The notes under the pieces are model-generated. The model did not search any database, had not been told where the DNA came from, and saw only the letters and a program-made list of their open reading frames with translations. The translations under genes were made by a program, and so were the position numbers. Shown piece after piece: positions 36,518 through 48,500 of a stretch of DNA of 64,000 bases (position 1 is the stretch's first letter; every line of letters begins with the position of its first letter). The stretch is from NCBI RefSeq assembly GCF_011170065.1, contig NZ_BLLH01000010.1:29728-93727 (forward strand). Reading direction: 5' to 3'. Origin of the DNA: Pseudolactococcus insecticola. GTDB taxonomy: Bacteria; Bacillota; Bacilli; Lactobacillales; Streptococcaceae.

Positions 36518-39500
36518 TTACATCCACCATTTGCGTTTACCATTTTGATAAACATGTTTGAGCTGTGTTTCTTCGGTTTTCTTGCGACGTTTCCATGCAA
36601 GTAAGAAGAATGGCGCAAGGAATGCTGCACCTAGAAGACTAGCTGCCGTGCCACTGTCTTCACCAGTTCTTGGTAGAACTGGGTAGGCAGTCGCTGCTGG
36701 TGTACTAGCAGGTTGCGTGCTAGTGCCTGGCAATGTTGGCGTAGTTGGTGCGCTTGGTTTAGCAGGTTCAGAAGGGACTGTTACCTTAGTCGGATCTGAC
36801 GGAACACCGTTTTTACCTACTTCGATAACAGATAGATCATCACCAGATTTAGCTGGAACGGTTACTGTGAAGTTACCGTCTGGATCAACTGTAGTTGTGC
36901 CTATGACGTTGCCATCTTTATCTTTGATAAGGATCGTGTCGCCCGGCGTGCCTTTGCCTGTGATTGTGACATTGCCATTGCTATCTGGGGTAGAGACTAC
37001 TACATCAGATGGTGTGCTTGGTTTTGTCGTGTCACTTGGTACTGTTACCTTAGCAGGATCAGACTGAACGCCGTTTTTACCTACTTCGATGACAGTGAGA
37101 TCATCACCAGATTTAGCTGGAACAGTTACTGTGAAGTTACCGTCTGGATCAACTGTAGTTGTGCCAATGACATTGCCATCTTTATCTTTGATAAGGATCG
37201 TGTCGCCCGGCGTGCCTTTGCCTGTGATTGTGACATTGCCATTATCATCTGGAGTTGAGACAACTACGTCAGATGGAGTGCTTGGTTTTGTCGTATCACT
37301 TGGTACTGTTACCTTAGCAGGGTCAGATGGAACACCATTTTTGCCTACTTCGATGACAGATAGATCATCACCAGATTTAGCTGGAACGGTTACTGTGAAG
37401 TTACCGTCTGAATCAACTGTAGTTGTGCCAATGACATTGCCATCTTTATCTTTGATAAGGATCGTGTCACCCGGCGTGCCTTTACCTGTGATTGTGACAT
37501 TGCCATTGCTATCTGGGGTAGAGACTACTACATCAGATGGAGTGCTTGGTTTTGTCGTGTCACTTGGTACTGTTACCTTAGCAGGATCTGACGGAACACC
37601 ATTTTTGCCTACTTCGATGACAGTGAGTTCATCGCCTGATTTAGCTGGAACAGTCACTGTGAAGTTACCGTCTGGATCAACTGTGGTTGTACCGATGACA
37701 TTGCCATCTTTATCTTTGATAAGGATCGTGTCACCCGGCGTGCCTTTGCCTGTGATTGTGACATTGCCATTGCTATCTGGGGTAGAGACTACTACGTCAG
37801 ATGGTGCGCTTGGTTTTGTCGTATCACTTGGTACTGTTACCTTAGCAGGATCAGATGGAACACCATTTTTGCCTACTTCGATGACAGATAGATCATCACC
37901 AGATTTAGCTGGAACGGTTACTGTGAAGTTACCGTCTGGATCAACTGTAGTTGTGCCAATGACATTGCCATCTTTATCTTTGATAAGGATCGTGTCGCCC
38001 GGCGTGCCTTTACCTGTGATTGTGACATTGCCATTATCATCTGGAGTTGAGACAACTACGTCAGATGGTGTGCTTGGTTTTGTCGTGTCACTTGGTACTG
38101 TTACCTTAGCAGGATCTGACGGAATACCGTTCTTACCTGTTTCAGTAACTGTGAGATCATCACCTGATTGTGCTGGAACATTTACTGTAAAGTTACCGTT
38201 TGGATCTACTGTAGTTGTGCCGATGACATTACCATCTTTATCTTTGATGGTGATAGTGTCACCTGGAGTTCCAGTACCAGTAATAGTTACTTCTCCATTG
38301 TTATTAGGAGTAGTTACGTTTGTGATTACAGGTGCATTTGGAATAGTTACGTATAGAGGATCATCTACTAGTGTAATTGGAGTAATAATACTGATTGGAT
38401 CAGATGTATTACCATTTGGATCTGTTTGAGTAACTGTAAGCTCTTCACCTGGAGTAGCTGGTACATCAACTGAATAATTACCATTTGGATCTACTGTTGT
38501 AGTTCCTATTACATTACCATCTTTGTCTTTAATAGTGATGGTATCTCCAGGTGTACCAGTACCTGTGATAGTTACTTCTCCGTTTGAGTTTGGAGTAGTT
38601 ATGTTATCTACCGTAGGAGCATCTACTGTAATAGTAGGAGTCTTAGTATCTGGAACTTTAACGTTGATTGGATCTGATGTATTACCGTTGTTATCAGTTT
38701 GGATAACTGTAAGATCATCACCACCATTAGCTGGTACATCAACTGTAAAGTTACCATCTGGATCTACTGTTGTAGTACCTATTACATTACCATCTTTATC
38801 TTTGATTGTGATAGTATCACCTGGCGTGCCTTTACCCGTGATGGTGACGTTGCCGCTATCATCCGGGGTAGAAACTACCACATTGGATGGTGTGCTTGGT
38901 TTTGTCGTGTCACTTGGTACTGTTACCTTAGCAGGATCAGACGGAACACCGTTTTTACCTGTTTCAGTAACTGTGAGATCATCGCCAGGATTTGCTGGAA
39001 CGTCTACTGTGAAGTTACCATTTGGATCAACTGTGGTTGTACCAATCGTGTTACCATCTTTATCTTTGATCGTGATGGTATCACCTGGTGTGCCCGTGCC
39101 CGTGATTGTTGTATCACCTGCAGTATTAGGCACTGTCGCTGTAACATTGTCAGGGGCGGATGGAACCGTTGGTCCGGACGGTACTACGACTTGCGTTGGT
39201 TTAGAATTATCACCGTTTTGGTCCGTTTCGATGACGGTTAATTCATCATTTGGTTTAGCAGGTACGTCTACTGTGAAGTTGCCATTTTTGTCAACTGTAC
39301 CAGTGCCGATGACATTACCATCTTTATCTTTGATTGTGATGGTATCGCCTGGTGTGCCCGTGCCCGTGATTGTTGTATCACCTGCAGTATTAGGCACTGT
39401 CGCTGTAACATTGCCAGGGGCGGATGGAACCGTTGGCACTACAATCGGCGTTTTCGGGTTATTATCTGGAACAAGTGGGTTAGTACCATTGTCAACCTCG

Positions 39501-42500
39501 GCACCATCGTCAACGCCATCACCATCGGTATCAGGGTTGAATGGATCCGTGCCCAAGGCTTCTTCCTCACTGTTAGTCAGACCGTCGCTGTCGGGATCGC
39601 CGATGAGCCAGTCAGAGTCGGAATCTTCTGTTGAATCTGAAATTTCAGTAGAGTTGCTATCTTCTGTTGAATCGGAATCTTCGCTTGAATCGCTGTCTTC
39701 AGACGAATCTGAGTCTTCACTTGAATCGCTATCTTCTGTGGAATCACTATCTACACTTGAATCGCTATCTTCAGATGAATCGCTATCTACACTTGAATCG
39801 CTGTCTTCAGATGAATCGGAATCTTCTGTGGAATCGCTATCTTCGGATGAGTCGGAATCTTCTGTGGAATCACTATCTTCGGATGAATCACTATCTACAC
39901 TTGAATCGCTGTCTTCAGATGAATCGGAATCTTCTGTGGAATCACTATCTTCGGATGAATCACTATCTACACTTGAATCGCTGTCTTCAGATGAATCGGA
40001 ATCTTCTGTGGAATCACTATCTTCGGATGAATCGGAATCTTCTGTGGAATCACTATCCTCGGCAGAATCAGAATCTTTTGAGGAGTCGCTGTCTTCTGAT
40101 GAATCGCTATCTTCTGTTGAATCTGAGTCTTCTGAGGAGTCACTGTCTTCAGATGAATCAGAATCTTCTGTGGAGTCACTATCTTCTGTAGAATCGGAAT
40201 CTTCTGTAGAATCTAGCGCAGTTGCTGATTCGCTATCCGCTGTTGAATCTGAATCTTCTGAGGAATCACTGTCTTCAGATGAATCTGAGTCTTCTGAGGA
40301 ATCGCTGTCTTCGTCTGAATCTGAGTCTTCTGAGGAATCGCTGTCTTCAGATGAATCTGAGTCTTCTGTTGAGTCGCTATCTTCAGATGAATCTGAGTCT
40401 TCTGAGGAATCGCTGTCTTCAGATGAATCTGAGTCTTCTGTTGAATCGCTGTCTTCGTCTGAATCTGAGTCTTCTGTTGAGTCGCTATCTTCAGATGAAT
40501 CTGAGTCTTCTGAGGAGTCACTGTCTTCAGATGAGTCTGAGTCTTCTGAGGAATCGCTGTCTTCAGATGAGTCTGAGTCTTCTGAGGAATCGCTGTCTTC
40601 AGATGAATCTGAGTCTTCTGAGGAATCGCTGTCTTCGTCTGAATCTGAGTCTTCTGAGGAATCGCTGTCTTCAGATGAATCTGAGTCTTCTGAGGAATCG
40701 CTGTCTTCAGATGAATCTGAGTCTTCTGAGGAATCGCTATCTTCTGTTGAATCTGAATCTTCTGAGGAGTCACTGTCTTCAGATGAATCTGAGTCTTCTG
40801 TTGAGTCACTGTTTTCAGATGAATCTGAGTCTTCTGTTGAATCGCTGTCTTCGTCTGAATCTGAGTCTTCTGTTGAGTCGCTATCTTCAGATGAGTCTGA
40901 ATCTTCTGAGGAGTCACTGTCTTCAGATGAATCTGAGTCTTCTGTTGAGTCGCTATCTTCAGATGATTCTGAATCTTCTGAGGAATCACTGTCTTCAGAT
41001 GAATCTGAGTCTTCTGTTGAATCACTGTCTTCAGATGAATCTGAGTCTTCTGAGGAATCGCTATCTTCTGTTGAATCGCTGTCTTCAGATGAATCTGAGT
41101 CTTCTGTTGAGTCGCTATCTTCAGATGATTCTGAGTCTTCTGTTGAATCGCTGTCTTCAGATGAATCTGAGTCTTCTGTTGAATCGCTGTCTTCGTCTGA
41201 ATCTGAGTCTTCTGAGGAATCACTGTCTTCAGATGAATCTGAGTCTTCTGAGGAATCGCTGTCTTCAGATGAATCTGAGTCTTCTGTTGAATCGCTATCT
41301 TCAGATGAATCTGAGTCTTCTGTTGAATCGCTATCTTCAGATGAATCTGAGTCTTCTGTTGAGTCGCTATCTTCTGTTGAATCTGAATCTTCTGAGGAGT
41401 CACTGTCTTCAGATGAATCTGAGTCTTCTGTTGAGTCACTGTTTTCAGATGAATCTGAGTCTTCTGTTGAGTCGCTATCTTCAGATGATTCTGAATCTTC
41501 TGAGGAATCACTGTCTTCAGATGAATCTGAGTCTTCTGTTGAATCACTGTCTTCAGATGAATCTGAGTCTTCTGAGGAATCGCTATCTTCTGTTGAATCT
41601 GAATCTTCTGAGGAGTCACTGTCTTCAGATGAATCTGAGTCTTCTGTTGAGTCGCTATCTTCAGATGATTCTGAATCTTCTGAGGAATCACTGTCTTCAG
41701 ATGAATCTGAATCTTCTGTTGAGTCGCTGTCTTCAGATGAGTCTGAGTCTTCTGTTGAATCTGAATCTTCTGAGGAGTCACTGTCTTCAGATGAATCTGA
41801 GTCTTCTGAGGAATCGCTGTCTTCAGATGAATCTGAGTCTTCTGTTGAGTCGCTATCTTCAGATGATTCTGAGTCTTCTGTTGAATCGCTGTCTTCAGAT
41901 GAATCTGAGTCTTCTGTTGAATCGCTGTCTTCAGATGAATCTGAGTCTTCTGTTGAATCGCTGTCTTCAGATGAATCTGAGTCTTCTGTTGAATCGCTGT
42001 CTTCGTCTGAATCTAAGTCTTCTGAGGAATCGCTATCTTCTGTTGAGTCGCTATCTTCAGATGAATCTGAATCTTCTGAGGAATCACTGTCTTCAGATGA
42101 ATCTGAGTCTTCTGTTGAATCGCTGTCTTCGTCTGAATCTGAGTCTTCTGTTGAGTCGCTATCTTCAGATGAATCTGAATCTTCTGAGGAGTCACTGTCT
42201 TCAGATGAATCTGAGTCTTCTGAGGAATCGCTGTCTTCAGATGAATCTGAGTCTTCTGTTGAATCGCTGTCTTCAGATGAATCTGAGTCTTCTGAGGAAT
42301 CGCTATCTTCTGTTGAATCTGAATCTTCTGAGGAGTCACTGTCTTCAGATGAATCTGAGTCTTCTGAGGAATCGCTATCTTCTGTTGAATCTGAATCTTC
42401 TGTAGAATCTAGCGCAGTTGCTGATTCGCTATCCGCTGTTGAATCTGAATCTTCATCGGAGTCTGAATCTTCTGTTGAGTCGCTGTCTTCAGATGAGTCT

Positions 42501-45500
42501 GAGTCTTCTGTTGAATCTGAATCTTCTGAGGAGTCACTGTCTTCAGATGAATCTGAGTCTTCTGAGGAATCGCTGTCTTCAGATGAATCTGAGTCTTCTG
42601 TTGAGTCGCTATCTTCAGATGAATCTGAGTCTTCTGTTGAATCGCTGTCTTCAGATGAATCTGAGTCTTCTGTTGAATCGCTGTCTTCAGATGAATCTGA
42701 GTCTTCTGTTGAATCGCTGTCTTCAGATGAATCTGAGTCTTCTGTTGAATCGCTGTCTTCGTCTGAATCTGAGTCTTCTGAGGAATCGCTATCTTCTGTT
42801 GAGTCGCTATCTTCAGATGAATCTGAATCTTCTGAGGAATCACTGTCTTCAGATGAATCTGAGTCTTCTGTTGAATCGCTGTCTTCGTCTGAATCTGAGT
42901 CTTCTGTTGAGTCGCTATCTTCAGATGAATCTGAATCTTCTGAGGAGTCACTGTCTTCAGATGAATCTGAGTCTTCTGAGGAATCGCTGTCTTCAGATGA
43001 ATCTGAGTCTTCTGTTGAATCGCTGTCTTCAGATGAATCTGAGTCTTCTGAGGAATCGCTATCTTCTGTTGAGTCGCTATCTTCAGATGAATCTGAATCT
43101 TCTGAGGAATCACTGTTTTCAGATGAATCTGAGTCTTCTGAGGAATCACTGTCTTCAGATGAATCTGAGTCTTCTGAGGAATCGCTGTCTTCAGATGAAT
43201 CTGAGTCTTCTGTTGAATCGCTGTCTTCGTCTGAATCTGAGTCTTCTGTTGAGTCGCTATCTTCGTCTGAATCTGAGTCTTCTGTTGAATCACTGTCTTC
43301 AGATGAATCGCTATCTTCTGTTGAATCTGAATCTTCTGAGGAGTCACTGTCTTCAGATGAATCTGAGTCTTCTGTTGAATCACTGTCTTCAGATGAATCT
43401 GAGTCTTCTGAGGAATCGCTGTCTTCTGTTGAGTCGCTATCTTCAGATGAATCTGAATCTTCTGAGGAATCACTGTCTTCAGATGAATCTGAGTCTTCTG
43501 AGGAGTCACTGTTTTCAGATGAATCTGAGTCTTCTGAGGAATCGCTATCTTCGTCTGAATCTGAGTCTTCTGTTGAATCACTGTCTTCAGATGAATCTGA
43601 GTCTTCTGAGGAGTCACTGTTTTCAGATGAATCTGAGTCTTCTGAGGAATCGCTATCTTCGTCTGAATCTGAGTCTTCTGTTGAGTCGCTGTCTTCAGAT
43701 GAATCTGAGTCTTCTGTTGAGTCGCTATCTTCTGTTGAATCTGAATCCTCTGAGGAGTCACTGTCTTCAGATGAATCTGAGTCTTCTGAGGAATCGCTAT
43801 CTTCTGTTGAATCTGAATCTTCTGTAGAATCTAGCGCAGTTGCTGATTCGCTATCCGCTGTTGAATCTGAATCTTCTGAGGAGTCACTGTCTTCAGATGA
43901 ATCTGAGTCTTCTGAGGAATCACTGTCTTCAGATGAATCTGAGTCTTCTGAGGAGTCACTGTTTTCAGATGAATCTGAGTCTTCTGAGGAATCGCTATCT
44001 TCGTCTGAATCTGAGTCTTCTGTTGAGTCGCTGTCTTCTGTTGAGTCGCTATCTTCTGTTGAGTCGCTATCTTCTGTTGAATCTGAATCCTCTGAGGAGT
44101 CACTGTCTTCAGATGAATCTGAGTCTTCTGTTGAATCACTGTCTTCAGATGAATCTGAGTCTTCTGAGGAATCGCTATCTTCTGTTGAATCTGAATCTTC
44201 TGTAGAATCTAGCGCAGTTGCTGATTCGCTATCCGCTGTTGAATCTGAATCTTCTGAGGAGTCACTGTCTTCAGATGAATCTGAGTCTTCTGTTGAATCG
44301 CTGTCTTCAGATGAATCTGAATCTTCTGAGGAATCACTGTCTTCAGATGAATCTGAGTCTTCTGAGGAGTCACTGTCTTCAGATGAATCTGAGTCTTCTG
44401 TTGAATCACTGTCTTCAGATGAATCTGAGTCTTCTGAGGAATCGCTATCTTCTGTTGAATCTGAATCTTCTGTAGAATCTAGCGCAGTTGCTGATTCGCT
44501 ATCCGCTGTTGAATCTGAATCTTCATCGGAGTCTGAATCTTCTGTTGAGCCGCTGTCTTCAGATGAGTCTGAGTCTTCTGTTGAATCACTGTCTTCAGAT
44601 GAATCTGAGTCTTCTGTTGAATCACTGTCTTCAGATGAATCGCTATCTTCTGTTGAGCCGCTATCTTCAAATGAATCTGAATCTTCTGAGGAATCACTGT
44701 CTTCAGATGAATCTGAGTCTTCTGTTGAGTCGCTATCTTCGTCTGAATCTGAATCTTCATCGGAGTCACTGTCTTCAGATGAATCTGAGTCTTCTGAGGA
44801 ATCGCTGTCTTCTGTTGAATCGCTATCTTCTGTTGAATCTGAATCTTCTGAGGAGTCACTGTCTTCTGTTGAATCGCTGTCTTCTGTTGAATCTGAATCT
44901 TCAGCAGAATCAGAAACTTCGTCTGAAGAAGAATCATCTGTTGAATCGCTCAATTCTTCCGAATCGCTATCTGCATCACTATCTGAATCTTCAGCAGAAT
45001 CTGAAACCTCGTCTGAAGCAGAGTCGTCTGTTGAATCGCTCAATTCTTCCGAATCACTATCTGCATCCGAGTCTGAATCTTCAGCAGAATCAGAAACTTC
45101 GTCTGAAGAAGAATCGTCTGTTGAATCGCTCAATTCTTCCGAATCACTATCTGCATCAGAGTCTGAATCTTCAGCAGAATCAGAAACTTCGTCTGAAGAA
45201 GAATCGTCTGTTGAATCACTCAATTCTTCCGAATCACTGTCAGCATCCGAGTCTGAATCTTCAGCAGAATCAGAAACTTCGTCTGAAGAAGAATCGTCTG
45301 TTGAATCGCTCAATTCTTCCGAATCACTATCTGCATCCGAGTCTGAATCTTCAGCAGAATCAGAAACTTCGTCTGAAGTAGAATCATCTGTTGAATCGCT
45401 CAACTCTTCTGAATCACTATCTGCATCCGAGTCTGAATCTTCAGTAGAATCTGAAACTTCGTCTGAAGAAGAATCGTCTGTTGAATCGCTCAATTCTTCT

Positions 45501-48500
45501 GAATCGCTATCAGCATCCGAGTCTGAATCTTCAGCAGAATCAGAAACTTCGTCTGAAGAAGAATCATCTGTTGAATCACTCAATTCTTCCGAATCACTGT
45601 CAGCATCTGAGTCTGAATCTTCAGCAGAATCAGAAACTTCGTCTGAAGTAGAATCATCTGTTGAATCGCTCAACTCTTCTGAATCACTATCTGCATCCGA
45701 GTCTGAATCTTCAGTAGAATCTGAAACCTCGTCTGAAGTAGAATCGTCTGTTGAATCGCTCAACTCTTCTGAATCACTATCTGCATCCGAGTCTGAATCT
45801 TCAGCAGAATCAGAAACTTCGTCTGAATCCGACGCTTCTGTTGAATCTGCATGATCAGCAGAATCACTATCAGCTTCACTATCTGAATCTTCAGTAGAAT
45901 CTGAAACTTCGTCTGAAGAAGAATCGTCTGTTGAATCGCTCAATTCTTCCGAATCACTATCTGCATCCGAGTCTGAATCTTCAGTAGAATCAGAAACTTC
46001 GTCTGAAGAAGAATCGTCTGTTGAATCGCTCAACTCTTCAGAATCACTATCTGCATCACTATCTGAATCTTCAGCAGAATCTGAAACTTCGTCTGAAGTA
46101 GAATCGTCTGTTGAATCGCTCAATTCTGCTGAATCACTATCTGCATCAGAGTCTGAATCTTCACTAGAATCTGAAACCTCGTCTGAATCAGACGCTTCTG
46201 TTGAATCTGCATGATCAGCAGAATCACTATCAGCTTCGCTATCTGAATCTTCAGTAGAATCAGAAACCTCGTCTGAAGAAGAATCGTCTGTTGAATCGCT
46301 CAATTCTTCAGAATCACTATCTGCATCGCTATCTGAATCTTCAGCAGAATCAGAAACTTCGTCTGAAGAAGAATCATCTGTTGAATCGCTCAACTCTTCT
46401 GAATCGCTATCTGCATCGCTATCTGAATCTTCAGTAGAATCAGAAACTTCGTCTGAAGAAGAATCATCTGTTGAATCGCTCAATTCTTCCGAATCACTAT
46501 CTGCATCCGAGTCTGAATCTTCAGCAGAATCAGAAACTTCGTCTGAATCCGACGCTTCTGTTGAATCTACATGATCAGCAGAATCACTATCTGCATCCGA
46601 GTCTGAATCTTCAGCAGAATCTGAAACCTCGTCTGAAGAAGAGTCATCTGTCGAATCGCTCAATTCTTCTGAATCACTATCAGCATCGCTATCTGAATCT
46701 TCAGTAGAATCTGAAACTTCGTCTGAAGAAGAATCATCTGTTGAATCGCTCAATTCTTCCGAATCACTATCAGCATCCGAGTCTGAATCTTCAGTAGAAT
46801 CAGAAACTTCGTCTGAAGAAGAATCGTCTGTTGAATCGCTCAATTCTTCTGAATCGCTATCAGCATCGCTATCTGAATCTTCAGCAGAATCAGAAACTTC
46901 GTCTGAAGAAGAATCATCTGTTGAATCGCTCAATTCTTCCGAATCACTATCAGCATCCGAATCTGAATCTTCAGTAGAATCTGAAACTTCGTCTGAAGAA
47001 GAATCATCTGTTGAATCACTCAATTCTTCCGAATCACTATCTGCATCCGAGTCTGAATCTTCAGTAGAATCTGAAACCTCGTCTGAATCCGACGCTTCTG
47101 TTGAATCTGCATGATCAGCAGAATCACTATCAGCTTCACTATCTGAATCTTCAGTAGAATCTGAAACTTCGTCTGAAGAAGAATCGTCTGTTGAATCGCT
47201 CAATTCTTCCGAATCACTATCTGCATCCGAGTCTGAATCTTCAGTAGAATCAGAAACTTCGTCTGAAGAAGAATCATCTGTCGAATCACTCAATTCTTCA
47301 GAATCACTATCTGCATCGCTATCTGAATCTTCAGCAGAATCAGAAACTTCGTCTGAAGAAGAATCGTCTGTTGAATCACTCAACTCTTCAGAATCACTAT
47401 CTGCATCGCTATCTGAATCTTCAGCAGAATCAGAAACTTCGTCTGAAGAAGAATCATCTGTTGAATCGCTCAATTCTTCAGAATCACTGTCAGCATCAGA
47501 GTCTGAATCTTCAGTAGAATCTGAAACCTCGTCTGAATCCGACGCTTCTGTTGAATCTGCATGATCAGCAGAATCACTATCTGCATCACTATCTGAATCT
47601 TCAGTAGAATCTGAAACCTCGTCTGAAGAAGAATCATCTGTCGAATCACTCAATTCTTCCGAATCACTATCAGCATCTGAGTCTGAATCTTCAGTAGAAT
47701 CTGAAACCTCGTCTGAAGAAGAATCGTCTGTTGAATCGCTCAATTCTTCCGAATCACTATCAGCATCCGAGTCTGAATCTTCAGCAGAATCAGAAACTTC
47801 GTCTGAAGAAGAATCGTCTGTTGAATCGCTCAATTCTTCTGAATCGCTATCAGCATCCGAGTCTGAATCTTCAGTAGAATCAGAAACTTCGTCTGAAGAA
47901 GAATCGTCTGTTGAATCGCTCAATTCTTCCGAATCACTATCTGCATCGCTATCTGAATCTTCAGCAGAATCAGAAACCTCATCTGAAGTAGAATCATCTG
48001 TCGAATCGCTCAATTCTTCCGAATCACTGTCAGCATCGCTATCTGAATCTTCAGCAGAATCTGAAACCTCGTCTGAAGAAGAATCGTCTGTTGAATCGCT
48101 CAATTCTTCCGAATCACTATCAGCATCACTATCTGAATCTTCAGTAGAATCAGAAACTTCGTCTGAAGTAGAATCGTCTGTTGAATCGCTCAATTCTTCT
48201 GAATCACTATCTGCATCTGAGTCTGAATCTTCAGCAGAATCTGAAACCTCGTCTGAATCCGACGCTTCTGTTGAATCTGCATGATCAGCAGAATCACTAT
48301 CTGCATCGCTATCTGAATCTTCAGTAGAATCAGAAACTTCGTCTGAAGAAGAATCATCTGTTGAATCGCTCAATTCTGCTGAATCACTATCAGCATCGCT
48401 ATCTGAATCTTCAGCAGAATCAGAAACTTCGTCTGAAGTAGAATCGTCTGTTGAATCGCTCAATTCTGCTGAATCACTGTCAGCATCGCTATCTGAATCT

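Noticed and set aside
36717..38429. Plus-strand frames of 116 and 446 codons, antisense to the Ig repeats
   Set aside because: Their periodic sequence copies the 234-bp repeat of the real gene; no ribosome sites.
40213..44937. Several minus- and plus-strand frames of 100-730 codons rich in Gln-Lys-Thr or Leu-Asn-Arg
   Set aside because: Other reading frames of the same 18-bp repeat; all begin and end at repeat irregularities.
38523..45854. A 2,443-codon open frame on the plus strand, rich in Glu and Ser
   Set aside because: It is antisense to the Ser-Asp repeat gene. The repeat codons lack stops in several frames on both strands. There is no ribosome site or signal sequence, and its composition simply mirrors the repeats.
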